Positions 10,372 through 18,711 of a DNA stretch of 64,000 bases are shown here, piece after piece. A program made the position numbers and the translations under genes. The stretch covers positions 1 through 64,000 of the forward strand of contig NZ_BMMK01000025.1 of assembly GCF_014645795.1 (NCBI RefSeq). The letters are read 5' to 3'. Each line of letters starts with the position of its first letter. Position 1 is the first letter of the stretch. Under the pieces are notes generated by a model, which had not been told where the DNA came from, ran no database searches, and saw only the letters and a program-made list of their open reading frames with translations. The DNA comes from Longimycelium tulufanense. Its GTDB lineage: Bacteria > Actinomycetota > Actinomycetes > Mycobacteriales > Pseudonocardiaceae.

Positions 10372-11280
10372 CTAGCTGGTGATGTCCTTGGTGGCGAAGC
10401 GGCGGAAGGCGAGCAGGCCGAAGACCGCCGCGTAGGCCAGCGCCGAGAAGACGCCGCGCGTCATGTCACCCCAATCCACGTCGGTGGTCAGCAGATCGGC
10501 CCACGCCAGCGTGTAGTGCGTCGGCAGGTACTGCCGCAGATCGCCGAGCGCGGTAATCGAATCGAGGATCTGCGACAGGATCGACGCCAGCACCGCCCCA
10601 CCGACCGCGCCCAGCGGAGCGTCCGTCGAGACACTGAGCAGCAACGCCAACCCAGCCACCCACGTCAGGTGCAGCGCGAGATACCCGACCGCCAGGGCCA
10701 ACCTGCCGACACCAGCACCGAGCGACATCGCCTCACCGGCCGGCGTCACCAGCTCACCCAGCCCGTACCAGGCGACACCGACACCCAGCGCCACCAGCGG
10801 TAGCAACACCAACCCGAGCAACGACAACAGCCCGGACACGACAGCCTTCTGCCGGAGCAAGCGATGCCGGGGCACCGGCACGGCCAACAGATACTTCAGG
10901 CTCGACCAGGACGCCTCGCTGGCCACGGTGTCGCCGAAGAACAACGCCACCACAACGACCAGCAGGAAGTTGGCCGAGGCGAACAACGCGAACGACACGA
11001 AGTTCGTCCCACTCGCGGTGGCCAGGTCAACCAGCCCCCCGGACCGCCGGTTGCGCTCGTCACTGCCCAACTCGAACGCCAGCAGCAACAGGAACGGCAA
11101 CAGCGCCAGGAAGCCGAGCGTGAGCTGGGTACGCCGCCGCCGGAGCTGCCGCGCCAGCTCCACCCGCAACCGCAGGGTGTGCCGCGCCCGGTACCCGGTG
11201 GCCGAGCCGTCCGGATTCGGCGGTTCGGCCACTGGCCCGGGCAACTCCGGCAACGTGTAAGCGGTTCCCGCCTCACTCAC
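10372..11280 (-). CDS. ABC-2 type transporter permease
   Basis: A 302-residue membrane protein with a cytoplasmic N-terminal stretch of about 60 residues and about six hydrophobic helices, starting with LTLGFLALLPFLLLLAF. The arrangement fits single-polypeptide ABC-2 permeases. Its ATG overlaps the stop of the upstream gene by 4 bp (ATGA), and that gene encodes the cognate ATPase domain fused to a hydrolase. The pair would form one exporter. The cargo is unknown. It converges with the propeller lipoprotein gene, leaving 175 bp between. Confidence 0.85.
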   Translation of the reverse strand: MSEAGTAYTLPELPGPVAEPPNPDGSATGYRARHTLRLRVELARQLRRRRTQLTLGFLALLPFLLLLAFELGSDERNRRSGGLVDLATASGTNFVSFALFASANFLLVVVVALFFGDTVASEASWSSLKYLLAVPVPRHRLLRQKAVVSGLLSLLGLVLLPLVALGVGVAWYGLGELVTPAGEAMSLGAGVGRLALAVGYLALHLTWVAGLALLLSVSTDAPLGAVGGAVLASILSQILDSITALGDLRQYLPTHYTLAWADLLTTDVDWGDMTRGVFSALAYAAVFGLLAFRRFATKDITS

Positions 11281-14219
11281 TCCACGGCCTCCTCTCCGAC
11301 CAGTTGCAGGAACGTGTCCTCCAACCGGCGTCGCGGCCCGGCCTGCTCCACGGCGACCCCGGCCCCCACCAGCGCGGCCACCGCCGCCGAGCGGGACAAC
11401 CCGGCCAGATTGGCGTGCACGACCTCGCCGTCCACCGTCACCTCGCCGACACCGGCGAGTTCACGCAGCGCACCCGCGGCCCGCTCGGCGTCGTCCACCC
11501 GGAACGTCGCCTCGTCCCCGCCGACCAGGTCGCCGACCGCCCCGGCCGCCACGAGCCGGCCATGGTGCATCACCACGACGTGCGTGCATGTCTGCTCGAC
11601 CTCTGCCAAGAGGTGGCTGGACACCAGCACGGTGCGCCCGGTGGCGGCGTAGCGCCGCAGCACCTCCCGCATGTGGTGGATCTGCGGCGGGTCCAGCCCG
11701 TTGGTCGGCTCGTCGAGCACGAGCAGGTCGGGCAGGCCGAGCATGGCCTGCGCGATCGCCAGCCGCTGCCGCATGCCCTGGCTGTAGGTGCCCACCTTCC
11801 GGCGCACCGCCTTGCCCAGCCCTGCGATCTCCAGCGCCTCGTCCACCCGCGCCTGCTCGGCCGGCCGCCCGGTCGCGGCCCAGTACAGCCGCAGGTTGTC
11901 CGCGCCGGTCAGGTGCGGCAGGAAACCGGAGCGCTCGACGAAGGAACCGATCCGGGACAACACCGGCGCCCCCGGGCTCACCCGCCGCCCGAACACCCGG
12001 ATCTCCCCGGACGTGGGCCGCACCAGCCCCATCAACATGCGCAGGGTCGTCGTCTTGCCGGCGCCGTTGGGACCGAGCAACCCCAGGACCTGCCCGCGCT
12101 CAACCCGGAACGACAGCTCGTCGACCGCGGTGAGGCCACCCGGGTAGGACTTGGTCAGCTCGGAGATGACCAAGGGAACGTCAGCCAGATCCTTGTCGAC
12201 GTCATCGGAGTACCGGCGACGCACGGCCGCACCGAGCGACACCAGGGCCACGACCACGACCACGGTGGCGATACCGAACACCGGCCCCGCCGGCAGTCCA
12301 CCGCCGGATGCCCGCCGACCCGGCACCAGCGGTACCGACACCGCGTCGTCGGCAAGCTCGACCCGGTGCACCGCGGGCTCGACGGGGTTGGCGTAGCCCT
12401 CGTCCGTCGTCGTCGCCACCAGCTGCAGCCGGTGCCCCGACTCCACCGGACGCACGATGCCCGGCAGCGTCACGGTCACCTCGACCGGAGTGCCGTCGGC
12501 GGGAAGACCCGTCACCCGCACCGGGGCGACCCCGCCGCCAGGCAGGGTGCGTCGCCCATCCGGCCCGACGTCGTAGAGCTTCACGAACAGCACGGCCTCG
12601 CCGTGGTGCGGCTGTCCCGGCACCGCCGAGACCCGCAACCGCACCTGCGGGGCACCGGTGACCAGCAGCTGGGACTCCAGCGTGTCGCTGGTGAAGGTGG
12701 CCGCCTGGCCCGGCGGATCGAGAGCGAGGCCACCGGTCAGCCCCGCGCCACCGGGCACCGCACTCAGCCCGGGCAGCGAACTGATGGCGGCCGGGTTGCC
12801 GCCGGGCGGGCTCAGCACGACCTGGGCGGGGCCGGAAAGCCGCAGTGACCGCCGCTCGGTGTCGCTGCTCTCCTCGAGTCCGGGGTACGCGGGGGAAACC
12901 ACCGTCCGCACGCTCGGCCCCCGCGTACGCAGCGCTCCCTGCACGGCGTACTCGAAACCGTTCCCCGGCTCGTCGCCGTCCTGCCTGCCGAGGTAGGCGC
13001 CGAACCAGTCACCGATCTGCCCACGCAGGGCCGGACCGGGCGCGCCGCCGTCATGACCGCCCGTGTACCAGACGACCTTGACGGTCCCGCCCGCCGCCGC
13101 GATCTGCCGCGCGGTCGCGTCCGCCTGGTCCAGCCCGAACAGGGTGTCCTGCTCGCCCTGCACCAGCAGCGTGGGCGCATGGATCCGGTCGGTCACCGTG
13201 GCCGGGGACGACCGCCGGAGCAGCTCCACGGCGGCGGGGCTGGCACGACCGGTGGTCGCGACCTCGACGTATGCCTGGCACACCTCGGGACGGAACCGAC
13301 CACAGGTGGCGGGCCCACTCGTACTCGGCAGGGCCGAGGGCGCGGCGGGCCGATCACCACCGTCCTGCCCGTCGCCGCTCCCACCCTGGGGAACGCCGGT
13401 TCCCCCGGTGTTGCTGTCGTCGGGCGTCCGCTGGCCGGGCTCGGGCGCCTCGTGCCGCGGAACCGTCCCACCGCCACCGGCGAGCCCGGCGGAGAAGAAC
13501 ACACCCGCCCACCCGCGCTTGAACACCCCGTCGGCGGCGAACGCACCGGCAGCCGGGGTACGCGCGGTGACCTGACCGTTGGTGCCCGCGTTGGGCACCA
13601 ACGCCTGCACCAGGTCGTTGTAGGTCATCACCGGGGCGATCGCGTCCACGCGACGGTCGGTGCCGGCGAGCAGCAACGCGAGCGCGCCCCCGTAGGAGGC
13701 GCCGGTGACGCCCACGCGTGGGTCGCCGGGCCCATCCGTGGTCACCTCCGGTTGCCGGGCCAGCCAGTCCAGCAGCTGCTGTGCGTCGGCGACCTCGTAG
13801 TCGGGGGAGTTGAGGGCGATCTGGCCGGTGGAGCGACCGAACCCGCGCGCCGAGTAGGCGAGAGCGACGAAGCCCCGCCGGGCGAGCTCCCGCGCGTCGT
13901 CGGCGACGGAGTCCTTGCTCCCGCCGAAACCGTGCGCGATCAACACGGCCGGTGCGGGCACCCGTTCAGGCAGGTAGAAGGTGGCGTCGATCTGGACCCG
14001 TTGGTCCTTGGCCGGGCCGTCCACCACGTCGATCTGCACGTCGCGGGTGGCGATGGGGGCGGGCTCGGCGTCGTCGGGCGACCAGCCGACGATGCCGGCA
14101 AGGGCGAGCAGCGCGACGACGAGCGCGAGTACGGCGAGCCGCCGGCGGCGGGGCCGGCGGCGTCTCGGGGGCGGGGGCACGACAGCGACGTTAGGCGACC
14201 GGAACCCGTCCTGGCGCAC
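11277..14219 (-). CDS. Membrane-anchored S15-type hydrolase fused to an ABC transporter ATPase
   Basis: A 980-residue two-part protein. Residues about 30-48 form a transmembrane helix. An alpha/beta hydrolase of the X-Pro dipeptidyl-peptidase/CocE class follows, with the Ser nucleophile in GASYGG, Asp in GEQDTLFG and His in TGGHDGG. Next is the beta-rich C-terminal domain of that class, then a second helix (FGIATVVVVVALVSLGAA). The last 300 residues are a complete ABC ATPase: GPNGAGKTT Walker A, SQGMRQR signature, LLVLDEPTNGLDPP Walker B. Topology places the hydrolase outside and the ATPase inside. The GTG at 14219 follows GGGAGGG and avoids overlap with the upstream gene. The permease is encoded next. 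Confidence 0.87.
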   Translation of the reverse strand: MRQDGFRSPNVAVVPPPPRRRRPRRRRLAVLALVVALLALAGIVGWSPDDAEPAPIATRDVQIDVVDGPAKDQRVQIDATFYLPERVPAPAVLIAHGFGGSKDSVADDARELARRGFVALAYSARGFGRSTGQIALNSPDYEVADAQQLLDWLARQPEVTTDGPGDPRVGVTGASYGGALALLLAGTDRRVDAIAPVMTYNDLVQALVPNAGTNGQVTARTPAAGAFAADGVFKRGWAGVFFSAGLAGGGGTVPRHEAPEPGQRTPDDSNTGGTGVPQGGSGDGQDGGDRPAAPSALPSTSGPATCGRFRPEVCQAYVEVATTGRASPAAVELLRRSSPATVTDRIHAPTLLVQGEQDTLFGLDQADATARQIAAAGGTVKVVWYTGGHDGGAPGPALRGQIGDWFGAYLGRQDGDEPGNGFEYAVQGALRTRGPSVRTVVSPAYPGLEESSDTERRSLRLSGPAQVVLSPPGGNPAAISSLPGLSAVPGGAGLTGGLALDPPGQAATFTSDTLESQLLVTGAPQVRLRVSAVPGQPHHGEAVLFVKLYDVGPDGRRTLPGGGVAPVRVTGLPADGTPVEVTVTLPGIVRPVESGHRLQLVATTTDEGYANPVEPAVHRVELADDAVSVPLVPGRRASGGGLPAGPVFGIATVVVVVALVSLGAAVRRRYSDDVDKDLADVPLVISELTKSYPGGLTAVDELSFRVERGQVLGLLGPNGAGKTTTLRMLMGLVRPTSGEIRVFGRRVSPGAPVLSRIGSFVERSGFLPHLTGADNLRLYWAATGRPAEQARVDEALEIAGLGKAVRRKVGTYSQGMRQRLAIAQAMLGLPDLLVLDEPTNGLDPPQIHHMREVLRRYAATGRTVLVSSHLLAEVEQTCTHVVVMHHGRLVAAGAVGDLVGGDEATFRVDDAERAAGALRELAGVGEVTVDGEVVHANLAGLSRSAAVAALVGAGVAVEQAGPRRRLEDTFLQLVGEEAVE

Positions 14220-14257
14220 CAACCCTCCCGATCTTCGCGCGGATCCGACGCGGGCGT

Positions 14258-14647
14258 TCAGCCGTCCGCGGATCCGGTCGTGGTCTCGTCGTCGGGTACG
14301 TGGACCTCGTCGGCGGTGCTGAGCTGGATCTGCATCGCGTGCTCGACGTGCGGTGGTTCGGCGAAGTACTCGGCCACCGCGTCCCGCCACCGCACGAAGC
14401 CGTCGGAAGCGTAGAAGACCTCGGTGTGGTCGGCGACCGACTCCCACTCACCGATCAGCAGGAACCGGCCGGGGCTGGACATGCTACGGATGAGCCGGAG
14501 CGAGCGGCAGCCCGCGTCGAGCACGTGCCGGGCGGCGGCGGAGTACGCGGCGAGGAACTCCTCCTCCACGCCCTTGCGGATCAGCAGCTCGACGATGGTC
14601 AGGACCACGGGCTCGATCGTCCCATGGTGTGGTGACTGTTTCGGCAC
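14258..14647 (-). CDS. Antibiotic biosynthesis monooxygenase (ABM)-domain protein
   Basis: A 129-residue protein with a dimeric alpha-beta barrel ABM-like domain: VVLTIVELLIRKGVEEEFLAAY, then GCRSLRLIRSMSSPGRFLLIGEWESVADH, then FYASDGFVRWRDAV. Members include heme-degrading and quinone-forming monooxygenases and many uncharacterised proteins, so the reaction is unknown. The GTG start at 14647 has GGAG seven bases upstream; a GTG at 14608 would give a shorter N-terminus. It is 38 bp before the hydrolase-ABC fusion and probably shares its transcript. Confidence 0.75.
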   Translation of the reverse strand: MPKQSPHHGTIEPVVLTIVELLIRKGVEEEFLAAYSAAARHVLDAGCRSLRLIRSMSSPGRFLLIGEWESVADHTEVFYASDGFVRWRDAVAEYFAEPPHVEHAMQIQLSTADEVHVPDDETTTGSADG

Positions 14648-14867
14648 CGGATTACTCCGATTGGGTGAAGAGTTGATCTCAATTCCGACAGGTCTGCGGT
14701 GATTTCGTCACCTAGCGTGTCTGATCGCGATTCGCGGTCCGCCAGCGGGTTGCCGGTCCCGGCGGGGAGCTGCTGCGTCCGGTGGTCCCGGCACCTCAGG
14801 GGCGGCGTAAGAATGGTCACCCTCGCTGGTGCGGCGGCAGGTTGCTCCGTGACAATCTTCGGCAGCT

Positions 14868-14999
14868 GTGGAGGGGAGTATTCCTTCGCGGCGGCATCGT
14901 CATCACGGACCCCGAGTGCACGGGCGCCCGGTGCCGTCGACCGGTCAGCGGCCGGTGGGAGAGACCTCCGGTGATCGGCGCGTGCCCTGCACCGGAGGT
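14868..14999 (+). promoter_or_regulatory. yybP-ykoY-type (Mn2+) riboswitch before terC
   Basis: Two conserved loop motifs of this class occur in order and spacing: GGGGAGTA at 14873-14880 and GAGAGACCT near 14959-14967. GGAGG (14870-14874) can pair with CCTCC (14965-14969) as stem P1. The tail ACCTCCGGT (14964-14972) is also the exact complement of ACCGGAGGT (14991-14999), which holds the terC ribosome-binding site. The two pairings are mutually exclusive. In known members Mn2+ stabilises the aptamer; here that would free the ribosome-binding site. TerC-family genes are typical targets of this riboswitch. Confidence 0.82.
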
Positions 15000-15004
15000 G
15001 ATAG

Positions 15005-15991
15005 GTGAACATTCCCGCCTGGGTCTGGATCACGACCATTGCGGGCCTGCTTCTGCTGCTCGCGATCGACCTCGTGATCGTCGACCGCAAGCCACACGAG
15101 GTCACGATCGGTGAGGCGGCGCGGTGGGTGGTCTTCTACGTCGCGTGTGCCGCGTTGTTCGGCGTGGGCTTGTGGGCCTTCGCCGGTGGCGTCCCGGCCA
15201 AGGAGTTCGTCGCCGGCTACATCACCGAGTACTCGCTGAGCGTCGACAACCTCTTCGTCTTCGTCGTGATCATGGCGAAGTTCTCGGTGCCACCGATCCA
15301 CCAACACCGCGTGCTGCTGTTCGGCATCGTGCTCGCGTTGGTGATGCGCGGCATCTTCATCGCGGTGGGCGCGGCGGCGATCGCCGAGTTCAGCTGGCTC
15401 TTCTACTTCTTCGGTGTGTTCCTCATCTACACCGCGTGGAAACTGGCCACCTCCGACGAGGAGGACGAGGAGTTCAAGGAGAACGCGGCCCTGCGGTACG
15501 TGCGCAAGGTGCTGCCGGTCACCGCGGACTACCACGACCACCGCTCCTTCGTGCGGCTCGACGGCAGGCGCTGGGTGACGCCGATGTTCGTGGTCATGGT
15601 CGCCATCGGCACCACCGACCTGCTGTTCGCCCTGGACTCGATCCCGGCGATCTTCGGCCTGACCAAGGAACCGTTCCTGGTGTTCACCGCCAACGCGTTC
15701 GCGCTGTTGGGTCTGCGGCAGCTCTACTTCCTGATCGGTGGGCTGTTGAACCGCCTGGTTTACCTGTCGCACGGGTTGTCGGTGATCCTCGGCTTCATCG
15801 GTGTGAAGCTGATCCTGGAGGCGCTGCACGGCAACTCGCTGCCGTTCCTCAACGACGGCGAGCCCGTCCCGGTGCCCACCGTGAGCATCGAGGTCTCGTT
15901 GGTCGTGATCGTCGGGGTGCTGACCATCACCACGATCGCCAGCCTGGTCAAGGCCAAGCGCGACCCCGAGACTGTGCGCAACGTCAGCTGA
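15005..15991 (+). CDS. TerC-family integral membrane protein (Alx-like)
   Basis: A 328-residue protein with about nine membrane helices and the TerC hallmarks EYSLSVDNLFVFVVIM and TDLLFALDSIPAIFGLT, whose acidic residues lie in the membrane and probably bind metal. E. coli Alx and related proteins export Mn2+ or protect secreted metalloenzymes from mis-metallation. The GTG start is four bases after GGAGGT, which is the element sequestered by the upstream riboswitch. The gene stands alone. The riboswitch supports a role in manganese homeostasis more than in tellurite resistance. Confidence 0.92.
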   Translation: MNIPAWVWITTIAGLLLLLAIDLVIVDRKPHEVTIGEAARWVVFYVACAALFGVGLWAFAGGVPAKEFVAGYITEYSLSVDNLFVFVVIMAKFSVPPIHQHRVLLFGIVLALVMRGIFIAVGAAAIAEFSWLFYFFGVFLIYTAWKLATSDEEDEEFKENAALRYVRKVLPVTADYHDHRSFVRLDGRRWVTPMFVVMVAIGTTDLLFALDSIPAIFGLTKEPFLVFTANAFALLGLRQLYFLIGGLLNRLVYLSHGLSVILGFIGVKLILEALHGNSLPFLNDGEPVPVPTVSIEVSLVVIVGVLTITTIASLVKAKRDPETVRNVS

Positions 15992-16345
15992 CGCAGTACG
16001 CGTGGTTCAGCAGGTCGCCACCAACCTTCACGTGCCGACCGCGGTCCCGCGACTCCGGTAGGTCCGGGACTCATGAGACGCTGTGCCGGCCATCGTGCGG
16101 TGCCTGCTCAGGGCGCGCGCCACAGCCGCAGGGGATAGCGCCGTTGGGGTGCTTCCACCGGGAATAGCTGCTCCGAACAGCGCAGCCTGCCGTGTCGGTT
16201 GGCCCGGCGGCGCTCGGCGCAGGGACGCTGCACCGGACGCCGCCTGCCACCCAGTCGCCCGATCGAGTGGTATCTACGCGGAGCGACCCGGTTCGTTGCC
16301 GTATCCCGACCTGACACCTACCCCGGACGGCCCAGTCTCTCCGCC
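15992..16345 (+). other. Intergenic region without a visible gene
   Basis: 354 bp between terC and the Imm1-like gene. Reading frames here lack the third-position GC bias of the neighbours. It presumably holds the promoter of the downstream gene, but no clear -10/-35 pair or strong hairpin is evident. Confidence 0.4.
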
Positions 16346-16819
16346 GTGCCGTACACGATCGAGGCGTACTACGCCAACCCACAGGGTGCGGACTCGGTCC
16401 TGCTGAGCGCCGCGGAGGAACTGGACGGGCTCGTCGACGATCTCGCGGCCGCCGGGCCGGAGGACCGCGACGCACTGCTCTACCTGGCTGGGGTGGAGGT
16501 GCCGGCGCGGGAGCTGCGGGTCGAGGTGGATGGACAGGCCAGTGTCGGTGCCCTGTCGTTCACCGAGGACACCGGTTCGACGGCCACCTGGTTCAGCCAC
16601 TCCGGTCATGGCGGGGGCGGGCTGACCACCCTCTACGCGGACCGGGTGAGCCGCATGCCCTTCCCGCCGGACGCGCTGCTACCCCTGGACACGGTGCGGC
16701 AGGCGCTGCGCGAGTTCCGCCGCACCGGGCAGCGGCCCACCTGCGTCGACTGGCAGCCCGCCGGCTTCCAGCTCGCCGCGGCCGCCTGCGCGTTGACCTG
16801 GTTGCAGGTCCCGGCGTGA
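16346..16819 (+). CDS. Imm1-family immunity-like protein
   Basis: A 157-residue acidic protein resembling the Imm1 family found with polymorphic toxins, including immunity proteins of deaminase toxins. Features are PYTIEAYY at the start, the VGALSFTEDTGSTATW segment, and the C-terminal LDTVRQALREFRRTGQRPTCVDWQP, a strong family signature in Pseudonocardiales. No toxin gene adjoins it, so it may be an orphan that protects against toxins of neighbours. The GTG start gives the family N-terminus; the ribosome-binding site is weak. Family assignment is from memory of the motif. Confidence 0.65.
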   Translation: MPYTIEAYYANPQGADSVLLSAAEELDGLVDDLAAAGPEDRDALLYLAGVEVPARELRVEVDGQASVGALSFTEDTGSTATWFSHSGHGGGGLTTLYADRVSRMPFPPDALLPLDTVRQALREFRRTGQRPTCVDWQPAGFQLAAAACALTWLQVPA

Positions 16820-17297
16820 CCCGGCCGTGGCAGCACGCCCCCGCTCGCGATCGCCGCTGCACCACGGCCGGCGCGGCCACCGCGGAGCGCTCGCCGATGA
16901 ACGCCTCGGGACACCCAGCGTGGGGGCGAACCGTCCACGGCGGCTGAGGTCCTCCGGTCCGCCTGGCTGAGCCGCGGGATCACGGCACCGGCCGCACATC
17001 CGAGGGCCACCCGGCATCGGACGTCCGCCGTACAACAGAAGCCCAGCACTGAGCCCACCTCGTCACGCGATCCGATCCGTTACGGCACCGGGACGAACCG
17101 TGACCACAACGGAGCTCGATGTCGAGCTTTCCATCCTGGATCGCGGCGCTTTCGCGCCGCCGCTGGGCTGAATTTCCTACCCGGATCCCGAAAGACAGTC
17201 CACGCGGGATTCGGCGAGGTGCCCGGCCGCCTTCCGGCATCAGGGATTCCATCCTTGGGCCGCCGGTGATCGCCGTCGAAAAAGTGACGGAATCGGC
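16820..17297 (-). other. Intergenic region with two hairpins
   Basis: 478 bp with no supported gene. It contains AGCTCGA-TG-TCGAGCT (17113-17128) and GCGGCGC-TTTC-GCGCCGC (about 17143-17160). Both lie downstream of the Imm1-like gene and of the leftward RES toxin gene, so either could act as a transcription terminator for one or both. Confidence 0.4.
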
Positions 17298-17954
17298 TCA
17301 CCCGAGAAGGGTGTAGTTCAGTTCCTCGCAGATCCGGCCCAGGGGGAGGTCGAGCCCGGGGTGGTCCAGCGGGAGCAGCACGTCCGGCGCCTCCGGCAGC
17401 GTGGTGGCGCCCGGCGGGTCCCACAGGCACAGCGCCGGGTTCCCGGAGTCCATCGACGACCGGTACCACAGGCCGTCCAACTCCGGATAGGCCGCGCGGA
17501 TGGCGCGCGCCCACGCCTGCGTACGGTCCTTGGGGCCGCTGGAGATCGCCTGCGACGCCCCGGCCCGCGTCGGCCACAGCCCGGCCAGGTCGAGCAACCG
17601 CAGGGTGCGGCGCGGCCGGAGTACCACCAGGTGTGGGCTGCGGGTCCTCCGGTCCACCGTGGACGTCGCCTGGTACACCTCGGCGATGCTGGTGCGCACC
17701 GAGAGCCCGAAGTAGAGCACCCCGTGCTCATGGGTGTGCCCGGGGCTGCCCTCCGGGGCGATCGGATGTGGGTCGAACCGCGCGTGCGGCAACGGCCCGG
17801 AGTAACGGAACGTGTTCCACTGCTGCGGATGTCGGCCGGCAGCGGTGAAGATGCGAACCAGCCGGGTGGCGCGGTGCACCGCGACAACGTCCTCGGTGCG
17901 GCGCAGCAGTGCCTGCAGGACAGCCGGAGGGGGCGGCTGGGGAAGCCGTGCCAT
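17298..17954 (-). CDS. RES-domain toxin (NAD+-degrading type)
   Basis: A 218-residue RES-family protein. The named residues are visible in order: Arg in VHRATR, Glu in TSIAEVYQ and Ser in the SQAISSGP segment. RES toxins such as MbcT of Mycobacterium tuberculosis deplete NAD+ by phosphorolysis or hydrolysis. It follows the antitoxin gene by 42 bp on the same strand, the usual antitoxin-first order. It ends in ELNYTLLG, also typical. Activity is inferred from family; the pairing with the upstream gene is well supported. Confidence 0.85.
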   Translation of the reverse strand: MARLPQPPPPAVLQALLRRTEDVVAVHRATRLVRIFTAAGRHPQQWNTFRYSGPLPHARFDPHPIAPEGSPGHTHEHGVLYFGLSVRTSIAEVYQATSTVDRRTRSPHLVVLRPRRTLRLLDLAGLWPTRAGASQAISSGPKDRTQAWARAIRAAYPELDGLWYRSSMDSGNPALCLWDPPGATTLPEAPDVLLPLDHPGLDLPLGRICEELNYTLLG

Positions 17955-17996
17955 GCGCGTCCAGTCGTCTCCAGGGTCGGGGGAGTGGTCCCGGGG

Positions 17997-18581
17997 TCAG
18001 GCAGGGCTGCCCAGGACCGACGCCAGCCGCGCGACGCGCTCCGGGTCGCCGCCGGCCAGCAGCCACTCGCGGGGGGTCGCCTGCCGCTCACCCAGCGGCA
18101 GGTCCTCCTGCGGTGTGGTCATGAACGCGGCCACCACCAGCGGCGGCTGGTCCGGCGGAAACGCGGGCAGGACGACCTCGACACCGGGCAGCAGGCGACC
18201 GTCGGCGAACTGCCACGCCGGTAGCCGCCAGCCGCCGCGGTCCTTCCAGCCCATCAGCCGGCCGGCCGCGATCCGGTGCCGGACCCGGCTGGCGTCGACG
18301 TTCAACCGGGCCGCGGCCTCGGTCACCGTCAACGCGGTGTCCCGCAGCACCGCCTGGGTGGCCACCGCACGGGCCCGCGGGTCCGGGTCGGTGTCGCTGC
18401 GGGGTGTGAGGTCCACACCGACCTCGGTGAGGGCCTCGCGCTGGTCGCTGGAGAAGTACGCACCCGGGTCCGGGTGCGGCGGCGCAAGACGACGCGCAGC
18501 GTCCTCCACCAGGGTCAGGAACTCCGCTGCGGTCACCTTCAGGCCGGCTCGGGCCAACACCGTCTCCAGCGCGACACTCAT
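17997..18581 (-). CDS. Antitoxin of the RES toxin, Xre/MbcA/ParS-type
   Basis: A 194-residue protein. Its middle carries a helix-turn-helix (LTVTEAAARLNVDASRVRHRIAAGRLMGW) and its C-terminus the MbcA/ParS-like toxin-binding domain, with LVVAAFMTTPQEDLP and TPREWLLAGGDPERVARLASVL. It should bind and neutralise the RES toxin and repress its own operon. I start at ATG 18581; a GTG at 18587 would add two residues. Three copies of a GTGCGC motif overlap its start. Confidence 0.82.
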   Translation of the reverse strand: MSVALETVLARAGLKVTAAEFLTLVEDAARRLAPPHPDPGAYFSSDQREALTEVGVDLTPRSDTDPDPRARAVATQAVLRDTALTVTEAAARLNVDASRVRHRIAAGRLMGWKDRGGWRLPAWQFADGRLLPGVEVVLPAFPPDQPPLVVAAFMTTPQEDLPLGERQATPREWLLAGGDPERVARLASVLGSPA

Positions 18582-18618
18582 GCGCACAGCTTATCTCGGC
18601 CGTGCGCATCCGTGCGCC
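18581..18618. promoter_or_regulatory. Candidate autoregulatory operator of the toxin-antitoxin pair
   Basis: TGCGCAC (18581-18587) is inverted as GTGCGCA (18602-18608), and a third, direct copy GTGCGCC follows at 18612-18618. They overlap and flank the antitoxin start codon and the presumed promoter. Toxin-antitoxin operons are commonly repressed through such repeats. The repeats are seen; binding is inference. Confidence 0.45.
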
Positions 18619-18711
18619 TATGTGAGCAAATCAATGAGCTAGTTTCACCATACGCGCGCGTCCCACTACCGTGCGTTGTGCTTTTCGGGTGATTTGTGGG
18701 TGACTATTCAC

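Noticed and set aside
14220-14447. Upstream extension of the hydrolase-ABC fusion
   Set aside because: It overlaps the ABM gene, is Arg-rich without similarity, and a GTG with a strong ribosome-binding site exists at 14219.
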